A DNA stretch of 64,000 bases, from contig CANTUZ010000025.1 in the NCBI GenBank assembly GCA_947846985.1, positions 11,034,100-11,098,099 on the forward strand, read 5' to 3'. Below the pieces are notes generated by a model that made no database searches, was not told where the DNA came from, and saw only the letters and a list, made by a program, of their open reading frames with translations. This document shows, in pieces, positions 32,809 to 43,478 of the stretch. The position numbers were made by a program, and so were the translations under genes. Position 1 is the first letter of the stretch. Every line of letters begins with the position of its first letter. Source of the stretch: Fratercula arctica. Taxonomy: Eukaryota; Chordata; Aves; Charadriiformes; Alcidae.

Positions 32809-33453
32809 GGGAGACAGTTCTTCACAAACTTCTCCAGCGTGCATCCTTTCCACGGGGTGCAGTCCATCAGAGACTGGTCCAGCATGGATTCCCCACAGGG
32901 TCACAAATCCTGCCAACAAACCTGCTCCAGCGTGGGCTTCTCTCTCCACAGGTCCTGCCAGAAGCCTGCTCCAGCATGAGCTTCTCACGGGGTCACAGCC
33001 TCCTTTGGGCACATCAGCCTGCTCTGGTGTGGGGTCTTCCATGGGTTGTAGGTGGATATCTCCTCCACCCTTAACCTCCATGGGCTGCAGAGGGACAACC
33101 TGCCTCACCATGGTCTTCACCACAGGCTGCAGGGGAATCTCTGCTCCGGTGCCTGGAGCACCTCCTCCCCCTCCTTCTTCACTGACGTTGGTGTCTGCAT
33201 AGTTGTTTCTCTCACATATTCTCACTCTTTTCTCCTGCTGCAATTGCCATTGCGTAAGTTGTTTTTTTTTTCACAGAGATGCTACCACCATCGCTGATTG
33301 GCTCAGCCTTGGCCAGCAATGGGTCCATCTTTGAGCTGGCTGGTATTGGCTCTATCAGACACAGGGGAAGCTTCTAGCAGCTTCTCACAGAAGCCACCCC
33401 TGCAGCCCCACTCCCGCTACCAAAACTTTGCCGTGCAAATCCAATACAGGGAA

Positions 33454-35374
33454 TCAGTCTGTGGTGTTTAAAAACAGGAAACTGTGAGTAATCTTCTAAA
33501 CTAAGAGTGTGGGGATTAATGACAGCAGTGGAAAAACACATGGTTCAGGGTTCTGCCTCTGGTATTGATGCAGATACGAGAAGGACATGCATGACAAATC
33601 AGAGGATGCAATTAGTCAAATAGGAAATTAAAAAAAAAGCACCATTTAAAATATGATTCCAAGAACGGAGAACCAAAATTCTCTTACAGGTGCTTTTACA
33701 TGAATAATATAAATTTAAGAAATAAGACAGAAGAAATAGAATGTCTAGCCCTTCATGAAGACATCACTGTATTCATATCTGAAACCTGGTGGAGGAAGAC
33801 AATCAATGAAAACCCTCAGTACTAAAATGTGAAATAAACAGAAAATACAGAGTAGGCCATAATAGGAGTGGATTAGTGCTGTATGACAAGAGATCATATA
33901 ATCAAATGGTACTAAAAAACTGCTTGCCTGAATAAGTAAAGAAGAATCTACACATTAGAATTTCAGCTTATTTGGAGAAGCTAGGGAGTGCAATGGTGAC
34001 ATTAGCTGTGATATGCCAAGGGAGGTAAGAGAGGTTAAAAAGGGAGAGAAGTAACTGTGATGAGAGACTTTAATTACACCCATGTTGGCTGGGCAAATGT
34101 CACAGCAAGACACGAGGTATTGATTCAAGTTGATGACGATTACGCTTAGGCTGAAGAGGAAGCCTAATCTAAAATTCTTGCTTATTCACCATTAGTCTGA
34201 AGGAAATTCTGTAATCATCTATCTTTAGAGAAGTTTCTGGGATCTGGAACAAGGCAGGTGGAGATGCACACAACACCTCTGAAAGCAGATAGATCTACCA
34301 CTAGACACAGGATGCAGTTCCTTCAACAGTCTGCTGTGTCTTTTGTATTCTACACTTCACTAGACTGTGTACCCTCTATATATATACACTATAGATGTAT
34401 TTTTGCTGAAGTAACCTATGATTTTAATACTTGCAGAATGATTGGAAGAAAAATTTAGCAAAAGTAACAAGCATTCAGCTGCCTAATCTCAATTTAATAA
34501 GATAATGGACTATATTTAAATCTTAGGTATTGCAGTATGAACTTTCAGTTATTTAAAATCTCCATTAGATCTAGCTCTAAATCAAGATTGATTATCCTTC
34601 TAATTTAACCACAGGTTCTTGAGATAGGTATGAGTTTTATGTAATATTATTGAAGGCATCTAGACTTGATGACTATCCTGGAAGAGGATGTTTCCACCCA
34701 ATGTTTCTATGGAACTGTGAGTAAAACATCCAGTCTATACTGCAAAACAACATAATAAACATAATGAATTGTGAATCATTTACCCCAGAGGTATAAACAG
34801 ATCATTCTCAAAAAAAAAAGAAGATTCATCCTGCAGCCATGGGGGAAAAAGTAATTTGTTCTAATCAGATGGATTTTCATCAGATGATGGAAATTTTAAT
34901 CAGACAGAAATTTCATCGAGAACATCAAAAAAAGTGAAATATGAAATGCGCGGCATAGGAAAATATTCAACTTTTATTTCAGTTATCAGTACAACCCTAT
35001 AGAGTTGAAACCAGTGCTGATCTCCAAATTTCTTAGTACTTAAATTTTAATAGAATCTTCTTATTTGGTCCAAAGCTGTAATGATCCCATATATTTGGAA
35101 TTAATATATTTAATATATTTAAAAATTCTGTACCAAATTTTTTGTTAACTCTTAAAGAAAATTTTAGAGTGCTTAAAATAATCAGGACCACAGCAAGCAG
35201 CTCATGAAGAAATAGTTAGAGTAACAGTACTTAACAAAATAAATTGTTATATTAAATTAAACAAATTTAGGAAATAATATATCAGTTTAAACATGTCACA
35301 TTAGGGATTTGCGATGGTTTAGTGACATCAGTGTTAAACAGAATTCATTAAATTAGCTGCAACTTTCTGCAATA
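33454..35374. other. Unique non-coding DNA
   Basis: AT-rich, with no gene recognised. A short TA tract lies near 34378-34386. Confidence 0.6.
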
Positions 35375-35821
35375 GGCAGGGCTTCAAACTGAAGGACTTA
35401 GGGGGTGAGGTCCAAGGTGGCAATGCTCACGCCAACTTATCCAACTGGGGAATAAGCCAGGCCAACCAGAGCAGCAACAAATATTCCTTAGCTGACTCCC
35501 AAGATGAGATCCAGAAGGCCAACCACCTCAAGGGTGTGCATGGCTGTGGTGGATCCTCTTGCACTGCTCCAGGGAAACCTGCATGCTCGACTACCTCTCT
35601 GAAATGCCTGTACACCAACGCATGCAGCATGGGGAATAAACAGGAAAAACTAGAGATCTGTGTGCAGTTGCAGGGCCATCATCTCATTGCAATTACAGAG
35701 GCATGGTGGGATAGCTTGCAGGACTGGAATGCTATCATGGATGGCTATGTGCTTTTTAGGAAAGGCAGGCCACCGGGGCGTGGTCTCGCTACGTGAGAGA
35801 GTAACTCTAATGTATCGAGCT

Positions 35822-37601
35822 AGAAATACTAGGAAAACTAGAGAAGTTGTGGGCCCACTGCTGAATGAGAGAGGAGCCATGGTGATGGAGGATGCGGAGA
35901 AGGCGGAGTTACTGAATGCCTTTTTTGCTTCGGTCTTTACTGCTCGGGCCAGCCCTCAGGAGTCCCAGACTCTGGAGAAAGTAACAGGGAAAGAGGAAGA
36001 CTTCCCCTTGGTTGAGGAGGATCAAGTGAGGGATCAATTAGGTCAGCTGGATATCCACAAGTCCATGGGCCCTGATGGGATGCACCCGAGAGTGCTGAGG
36101 GAGCTGGCGGAAGTCATTGCTGGGCCGCTCTCCATCATCTTTGAAAGGTCCTGGAGAACAGGCGAGGTGCCTGAGGACTGGAGGAAAGCCAATGTCACTC
36201 CAGTCTTCAAAAAGGGCAAGAAGGAGGAGCTGGGGAACTACAGGCCGGTCAGCCTCACCTCCATCCCTGGAAAGATGATGGAACAGCTCGTTCTGGGCAT
36301 CCTCTCAAGGCATGTGGAGGAAAAGAAAGGTATCGGAAGTAGTCAACATGGATTCACCAAGGGGAAATCATGTCTAACTAATCTGATAGCCTTCTATGAT
36401 GGCATGACTGGATGGATAGATGAGGGGAGGGCAGTGGATGTTGTCTACCTTGACTTCAGCAAGGCTTTCCACACGGTCTCCCACAGCATCCTCATAGGAA
36501 AGCTTAGGAAGTGTGGGTTGGATGAAAGGACAGTAAGATGCATAGATAACTGGTTGAAAGACAGAGCTCAGAGGGTCATGATTAGGGGCACAGAGTCTAG
36601 TTGGAGGTCAGTGACAAGTGGTGTTCCCCAGGGGTCAGTACTGGGTCCAGTCCTGTTCAATATATTCATCAATGACCTGGATGAAGGGATAGAGTGCACC
36701 CTCAGCAAGTTTGCTGATGACACAAAGCTGGGGGGGGGTGGCTGACACACCAGAAGGCTGTGCTGCCATACAGAGAGACCTGGACAGGTTGGAGAGCTGG
36801 GCAGAGAGAAACCTTATGAAATTCAACAAGGGCAAGTGTAGGGTGCTGCACCTGGGGAGGAATAGCCCCATGCACCAGTACAGGTTGGGGGCTGACCTGC
36901 TGGAGGGCAGCTCTGTGGAAAGAGACCTGGGAGTCCTGGTGGACAACAGGATGACCATGAGCCAGCAATGTGCCCTTGTGGCCAAGAAGGCCAATGGCAT
37001 CCTGGAGTGCATCAAGAAGAGCAGGTCAAGGGAGGTCATCCTCCCCCTCTATTCTGCCCTGGTGAGGCCGCATCTGGAGTACTGTGTCCAGTTCTGGGCT
37101 CCCCGGTTCAAGAAGGACAGGGAACTGTGCTGGAAAGGGTGCAGCAGAGGGCTACGAAGATGATCAGGGGACTGGAACACCTCTCTTATGAAGAAAGGCT
37201 GAAGGATTTGGGTCTTTTCAGTCTGGAAAAAAGACGTCTGAGGGGGGATCTTATCAACCCTTATAAATACTTAAAAGGTGGGCATCAGGAGGATGGGGTC
37301 CGGCTCTTTTCAGTGGTGCCCAGTAACAGGACAAGAGGTAATGGGCACAAACTTGAGCATAGGAAGTTCCATCTCAACATGAGGAGGAACTTCTTTATTT
37401 TGAGGGTGGCAGAGCACTGGAACAGGCTGCCCAGAGAGGTGGTGGAATCTCGGTCTCTGGAGACATTCAAAACCCGCCTGGACATGTTCCTGTGCAACCT
37501 GCTCTAGGTGACCCTGCTCTGGCAGGGGGGTTGGACTAGATGATCTCCAGAGGTCCCTTCCAACCCTACGATTCTGTGATTCTGTGATTCTGTGATTCTG
37601 T
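35822..37601 (+). mobile_element. CR1-Y: 5'-truncated CR1 inserted in CR1-X
   Basis: The 5' end is truncated within ORF2 and begins with about nine bases that match neither copy. The 3' end is a run of ATTCTGTG repeats to 37601. GAGCT occurs immediately on both sides (35817-35821 and 37602-37606), and CR1-X continues on either side, so this is a clean nested insertion with a 5-bp duplication. Its sequence is very close to CR1-7 (54520-56275). Confidence 0.9.
35831..37507 (+). pseudogene. CR1-Y ORF2 fragment (reverse transcriptase and C-terminus)
   Basis: Open from the start of the insertion to 36745, covering the reverse transcriptase with [45 protein letters not shown] and SKFADDTKL. The FADD catalytic pair is near 36710-36721. 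One extra G in the following G run shifts the frame near 36730. A second shift near 37130 precedes the C-terminal frame (to 37507). Confidence 0.88.
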
Positions 37602-38134
37602 GAGCTCTGCATAGGGGTAGGTGAAGAACGTGTTGATAGCTTATGGGTAAGAATTAAGGGGCAGGCTAATATGGGAGACAATGTTGTGGGTGTTTACTAC
37701 AGACCACTGGATCAGGAAGAGGAAGTCGATGAGGCCTTCTACAGACAGCTGCCTCATGATCACAGGCCCTGGTTCTCATGGGGGACTTCAACTACCCTGA
37801 CATTTGCTGGAAAGGCAACACAGCCAGGCATGCACGATCCCAGAGCTTTCTGCAGAGCATTGATGATAACTTTTTGACACAGGTGGTGGAGGAGCCAATG
37901 AGGAGAGGTGCTCTGCTGGACCTTATGCTAACAAACAAAGAAGGACTAGTTGGGGATGTGAAGGTTGGGGGCAGCCTTGGCTGCAATGACAATGAGATGG
38001 TGGACTTCAGGATCCTGTGTGGAAGGAGCAGGGCAAAAAGTAGAATTACAAGCCTGGACTTCACAAGAGCTGACTTTGGCCTCTTCAGAGACCTACTTGG
38101 AGGAATCCCATGGGTTAAGGCTCTAGAAGGAGGC

Positions 38135-38158
38135 GGGGGGGGGGGGGGGGGGGGGGGG
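38135..38158. repeat. G24 homopolymer
   Basis: A run of 24 G inside CR1-X. Its length is likely polymorphic or an assembly estimate. Confidence 0.85.
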
Positions 38159-38669
38159 CAAGAGAGCTAGATAATATTTAAGCACCACATCCTCCAAGCT
38201 CAAGATCAGTGCACCTCTAGGAGCAAGAAATGAGGCAAAAGAGGCAGGAGACCTGCATGGATGAGCAAGGAGCTTCTGGAAAAGCTCAGAATGAAGAAGG
38301 AAGTTTACAGAATGTGGAGAAAGGGACTGGCCACTTGGGAGAAGTATAGGAACATTGTCAGAGTATGCAGGGATGCAACGAGGAAGGCTAGGGCCCACTT
38401 GGAATTAAATCTGGCAAGGGATGTCAAGGACAAGAAGAAGGACTTCTTCAAGTACATCAGTAGCAAAAGGAAGACTAGGGAAAATGTGGGCCCACTGCTG
38501 AATGAGGTGGGTGTCCTGGTGACGGAGGATGCAGAGAAGGCGGAGTTAGTGAATGCATTCCTTGCTTCAGTCTTTACTGCTAAGGCCAGCCATCAGGAAT
38601 CCCAGACCCTGGAGGTAAGAGAGAGACTCTGGAGAAAGGAAGACTTTCCCTTGATTGAGGAGGATTGTG

Positions 38670-39402
38670 TGTCCTGGTTTGAGGTAAAACAGAACCAACT
38701 TTCTGTTCAGTAATTTTACTTCTTAGCTAGGCCTCTTCTAACTCTCTGAAATTAACAGCATGTTGTGCAGAAATCGGTTCGTTCTCAGAGTGATAAGACC
38801 AATGTTTACAGTTTGTGCCAAGGAATGGTATGCAGAGAGGCTCTTGCTTATACTTATTGCTATAACAACCAAGGTCAGCTAACTTCGTTATTTGCCACGT
38901 TGGAGGGTCGGAAATGGAAAAGCATAGAGGGGTCCCAACTGCAGGGAGGAGCAGACAGGACAGGTGACCCAAAACTGACCAACAGGGGTATTCCATCCCA
39001 TCTGCCCCATGCTCAGTATAAAAGCTGAGGGATCAAAGGGTCAGCTCTCTTTCCTTCAATATCCAACATCCGAGGAGGACCCTGTCTGTTCATCTGCCTT
39101 TGATCCCGATCCGTGGGTTCTTGACTCCATCTCTGGAATCCAGTTCCCACCCATCGCTGAGTGCAGTCTGGGACTTCCCCAGTGCCTGCCGGTGACGTCA
39201 TCCTGGGAGCTTGATACGGTTTTGTATATGCTGTCTCTATTTCATTATTTGATTTTTATTTTATTATCGATATTTCATTAAAGTAGTTTAGTTCCTTCTA
39301 AACTCATCAATCTCTTTATCTCTCCTCCTCCTCTCCGAGTCAGAGAGGTTGGGGGAGAGCATCTGTCGCCGGCCATTGGCCAATTTGGCCAAAACCATGA
39401 CA
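38670..39402 (+). repeat. Solo LTR of the provirus C family inside CR1-X
   Basis: A 733-bp LTR from TGTCCTGGTTTGAGG to CCATGACA, with TATAAAAG near 39017 and ATTAAAG near 39277. It is very similar to the solo LTR at 24750-25481 and interrupts the CR1-X reverse transcriptase. The flanks TTGTG and TGGGG agree at three of five positions, so the duplication is decayed or misjudged. Confidence 0.92.
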
Positions 39403-40350
39403 TGGGGTTAGAGATCATTTAGGCAAACTTGACACCCACAAATCCATGGGCCCCAATGGGATTCACCCACAAGTGCTGAGGGAGATGGCAGATGTTATTG
39501 CGAAGCTGCTCTCCACCATCTTTAAAGGTCAGGGAGAACAGGAGAGGTGCCTGAGGAATGGAGGAAAGCCAGTGTCACTCCAGTCTTAAAAAGGGCAAGA
39601 AGGAAGACCCAGGAAACAACAGGCTGGTCAGCCCCACCTCCATCCCTGGAAAGGTGATGGAACAGCTCATCCTGAATGTCATCTCTAAGCATGTAGAGGA
39701 AAGGAAGGTTATCAGGAGTGGTCAACATGGATTCACCAAGGGGAAATCATGCTTGACCAATCTGATAGCCTTCTGTGATGGCATGACTGGCTGGGTGGAT
39801 GAGGGAAGAGCAGTGGATGTTGTCTGCCTTGACTTCATCAAGGCTTTTGACACTATCTCCCATAATATCCTCATAGAAAGTGTGGGTTAGATGAGTGGAC
39901 AGTGAGGTGGATTGAGAACTGGTTGAACGGCAGAGCTCAGAGGGTTGTGATCAGCGTCGCAGAGTCTAGTTGGAGGCCTGTAACTAGCAGTCTTCCCCAG
40001 GGGTCTATACTGGGTCCATTCTTGTTCAACATATTCATCAGCAACCTGGATGAGGGGACAGAGTGCACCCTCAGCAAGTTTGCTGATGATGCAAAACTGG
40101 GAGGAGTGGCTGACACAGCAGAAGGCTGTGCCGCCATTCAGTGAGACCTAGACAGGCTAGAGAGTTGGGTGGAGAGGAACCTAATGAAATTCAACAAGGG
40201 CAAGTGTAGGGTCCTACATCTAGCAAGGAATAACCCCATGCACCAGTACAGCTTAGGGGTTGACCTGCTGCAAAGCAGCTCTGCTGAAAGGGACCTGGGA
40301 GTCCTGGTGGACAAGTTGACCATGAGCCAGCAATGTGCCGTTGTGGCCCT

Positions 40351-41139
40351 TGTGCTGTTACCCCAAAAATGAGGAGGCAACATTGAGACTTCTAATTAAG
40401 AGTGAGACTACTGATAATGGTCAGGCGGGGGGTGGTGGGGTGCAAGTTACCATCCGAATGGTACCGTATTCAGCTACCGAGCTATCAAAATTCCAGGAAA
40501 AATATACTAGACTAGCTCAAGAAACCGAGACAGAGTATGTGTGGAGGGTATCATTGACTGGCGGAGACTGGGTTTTATTGTCAGAAGATGAGGCACAGGG
40601 GTATTGGGGGCCCAGGGTATGTTTCACCACTGACAACCTGAGAGAACTGTGGTCCTTAACCCAACAAGTTGTATATTGAGCAGGGGGTTATATCCCATGG
40701 AACAAGGGGATCCAATGTGTATTGAGACCCCAACTATAAACCACTTAACCAAAAATATGCAAAAGACTGCCTGTCTTCAGTTGATGTGTGACAGATGTTT
40801 AGTACCCCAGCAACCATCTATGATGTTATTAAATGCGAACCCTGCCAGAATGACTCCCCTGATCCGAGGGTTGCCTGCCTCTTTAAAACTATACGCGGTC
40901 CAACTCCAGGACTGTTTGTGGGATGCATTAGCCCTGAGGGGAGAGAGGTGAAACCAGCAGGGGGGAGCTATGACCTGGGGGAAGTGGCACAAGAGTTGAT
41001 TAACTATGGCCAGAGGATGGGCTTCACAGGGAGAATGGGTAAATCTAAACCCACTGAGCATAGAATAGAACAACGGGAGGACTGCCCTCCCCCCCCAACC
41101 CCAAAATCTAGGGGCAAAAAGGAGTCTGTTGTGGGCTGA
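40351..41139 (+). pseudogene. gag: ERV F gag fragments
   Basis: Pieces of Gag in several phases. 40440-40679 has 'TELSKFQEKYTRLAQETETEYVWRVS'-type sequence (first 20 residues at most quoted elsewhere) and a GYWGPRV stretch. 40795-41139 has a Cys-x2-Cys (CEPC) and a Pro/Lys-rich tail. The match to retroviral Gag is by style and by position before the protease. Stops and frameshifts are frequent. Confidence 0.6.
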
Positions 41140-41379
41140 AGGAACTGAGAAGGTGGTTCCCCAGAGTGTAATGGATGGCCTACCCACCACAGCCTTAGAG
41201 AAGCTTATTCGAGCAAGGAAAGATCAAAAGAAATTACCCCTCAGGATGGAGCAACCCTCCCAGAGGAAATGCGGGGTGGAACCAAAATCTAGCAAGATGG
41301 TGCTAACTGTCCCTCAAACACCTAGTGCCCCTGAAAAGAACTTGATTGATCTCAAGCCAGGGGACAGACAGTGGGTCCA

Positions 41380-41572
41380 CTTAAGAAGGCTCACGGAAAA
41401 TAGTAAGGCAGACTTGTTAATTATGTTTGCCCTTGGCCCTTTTAAAACCCTAGTTACATTTTTAGTGGACACCAACACTCAAGTCTCAGCACTCCGAGCA
41501 GATGTTGCTGAGTGCAATGGCATAGTTGCCGATAAAAACCAGATTTGGGTTACAGATGTTTTTGGAAACTAA
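41380..41572 (+). pseudogene. pol: ERV F protease remnant
   Basis: The segment TFLVDTNTQVSAL keeps the position of a retroviral aspartic protease active site, but the usual DTG/DSG reads DTN, which would be inactive. The frame ends at 41572. Confidence 0.65.
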
Positions 41573-41759
41573 GCCACAGCCAACGGCTCGGGTTAAGTGC
41601 TGGTTACCTGGCAACAAAACTGCGGTAGAGGCTCCCATGATTTTGGGAACTTTCCCCACGAATATCTTGGGGCTTGATCTATTAAAGGGCTAAGCCTGGG
41701 TGGATTCAAAAGGAAGAAAATGGAAATTTGGGCTCCCTAATGCCTCTATGAGACCTTTA

Positions 41760-42572
41760 CAGCAAGTGTCTACACTTCCCCCCTCCAAAGTTGTTAATGT
41801 GAAACCCTACGCCCTGCCCCTGGGAGCAAGGGAAGGGATCACCCCAGTGACAGCTGAACTACGGGAGTAAGGGGTAATTATCCCCACACACTCACCTTAT
41901 AATTCCCCAGTGTGGCCAGTCTGCAAGCCCAGCGGGAAGTGGCGATTGGCAATTGACTACTGGCACCTAAATGCCAACACAGGCCCCTTGACAGCTGCAG
42001 TGCCTAACATAGCTGAATTGATTGTGACCATACAAGAGCAAGCCCACCAAATTTTGGCAACCACTGATGTGAAAGATATATTTTTTATAGTCCCCTTGCA
42101 GGAAGCAGACAGAAGTCATTTTGCCTTTACATGGGAAGGCATACAATTCACTTGTGCCCACCTTCCCCAGGGATATTGCCTCTCGCTGACCACTGCTCAA
42201 TACGCGCTGGCACAAGAACTGGGCCAAATTACTTATGGAGAAGGGGTTAAAGTATATCAATATATTGACGATATACTGGTTGGTGGCCCTGACGCCAACA
42301 CGGTGGGACAGACACAGACAGAGATAATCACCCACCTAGAAAATTTAGGGCTCCAAATTCTATCCAAAAAGGTACAACTCCCATCTTCTGAGGTAAAGTT
42401 CCTGGGTATTTGGTGGAGGGGAGGGATGGTGTGCATTCCCCCCGAAACTTTAACTACCCTCGAGCAAGTAAAAATGCCTGAAAATAAGAAGGAACTGCAA
42501 CATGCCCTAGGCTTGCTAGTATTTTGGAGGAAACATTCCCAATTTTTCTATCATAGCTCGCCCCCTCTATGA
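41760..42572 (+). pseudogene. pol: ERV F reverse transcriptase remnant
   Basis: Open from 41910 to 42572. It contains VWPVCKPSGKWRLAIDY, a degraded palm 'TTDVKDIFFIVPL', LPQGYC and the catalytic YIDDI near 42260. The sequence clearly differs from the pol of proviruses A to C. An in-frame TAA lies upstream near 41868. Confidence 0.85.
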
Positions 42573-43474
42573 TTTAACACACAAGAGGGCTACTTGGGAC
42601 TGGACCCCCATTCACGAAGAAGCCTTAAAATTGTTAATTTTTGAGGCTGGGGTATATCAGGCCTTAGGGCCAATACACCCAAGAGATCCACTCCATATTG
42701 AGTGGGGTTTTGCGATTCACAGACTATTCATACATATGTGGCAACGCGGACTGGAGGGTCCAACCCGCCCTATAGGGTTTTATTCGTGCAATTTCAAAGA
42801 TGCAGAAAAACATTACTCAGTTTGGGAGAAGGGCCTCTTTGTGGTTAGCCTAGCTCTACAGGAAGCTGAAAGAATCATATGGCAACAACCAATCATTCTA
42901 CGAGGACCCTTTAAGGTCTTGAAGCCTGTACTGGCCAGAACCCACACCACACCCCACACCCCCACACCCCCCTTCGTGGGGGTTGCGCAGCGAGAAACAG
43001 TGAGGAAGTAGCATGCACAATTAGATCACTATTGCCACACAGGGCAGATTGAGGAGGGAACCCTCAAAGTGCTCCAAATACAAGATCCACCCTCTGACCA
43101 CCCAGACACAGAACTTCCTTCCTCATGCATAAAACCTGCTCCTCCATTTGAGCCCCACCTGAAGAACATATGGTTTACTGACGCGTCCTCTAGGAGAGAG
43201 GGAAAGGCATGGAAATACCAAGCAGTAGCCCTGCATGTTGATTCAGGGAACCGAATTGTGACAGAAGGTGAGGGAAGCACTCAGGTAGGAGAATTGGTCA
43301 CTGTATGGAGTGTAATTACTAAAGAGGCCGAGGCTAAAGAACCAGTATTTATTTACACAGATTCATATTGTGTGTTTAAGAGGTGTACCGAATGACTCCC
43401 ATTTTGGGAACAAAATCAATGGGAGGTCAATAGGGTACTGGTGTGGCAACAAGAAAAATGGGAGGAAACCTTCC
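42573..43474 (+). pseudogene. pol: ERV F connection and RNase H remnant
   Basis: Connection-domain blocks (RPIGFYSCNFKDAEKHYSVW near 42770-42830) are followed by RNase H at 43069-43395 with FTDAS, GELVTV and YTDSY, three of the acidic RNase H positions. A TAG near 43009 and a shift near 43395 break the frame. It stops where CR1-Z begins. Confidence 0.82.
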
Positions 43475-43478
43475 GCTC

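Larger units (their letters stand above)
30626..33448 (-). mobile_element. Solo LTR of a third ERV family (H), interrupted by provirus E
   Basis: In the minus direction the LTR starts TGTATTGGATTTGCACGG at 33448 and ends ACCCACCACA at 30626. GGGAA flanks both ends (30621-30625 and 33449-33453), a perfect 5-bp target duplication. Without the inserted provirus E (31109-32808 plus one 5-bp duplication) the LTR is about 1.1 kb. It contains several diverged GC-rich units built around 'CTGCTCCAGCGTGG...', a feature I recognise from bird class II-type (ERVK-like) LTRs. The class assignment is from memory of the family style. Confidence 0.85.
35375..40350 (+). mobile_element. CR1-X: CR1 LINE interrupted by CR1-Y and a solo LTR
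   Basis: The copy consists of 35375-35821, 37602-38669 and 39403-40350. The pieces join up when compared with the near full-length CR1 at 51780-56275. The first piece covers the ORF1 end and the endonuclease start. The second holds the rest of the endonuclease and the start of the reverse transcriptase domain. The third covers the reverse transcriptase to the MSQQCA block. The 3' end is missing: at 40350 the sequence changes abruptly to gag of ERV F. The left boundary is approximate. Confidence 0.85.
35560..40350 (+). pseudogene. CR1-X ORF2 remnant in three pieces
   Basis: The endonuclease start ([17 protein letters not shown] near 35599) and its continuation after 37606 (GVYYRPLDQEEE, GDFNYPDICW) are readable in different phases. 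The reverse transcriptase follows at 38261-38668 and 39403-40140, with [17 protein letters not shown] and [17 protein letters not shown], so the FADD catalytic motif survives. Many indels, a G24 tract at 38135-38158 and a TGA near 40141 make it non-functional. Confidence 0.82.

Noticed and set aside
32791..33243. 150-codon minus-strand ORF and overlapping plus-strand ORFs in the H LTR
   Set aside because: They lie in diverged repeat units of an LTR and show only repeat composition.
37510..37610. ATTCTGTG direct repeats considered as a CRISPR-like or satellite array
   Set aside because: They are the normal 3' tail of CR1.
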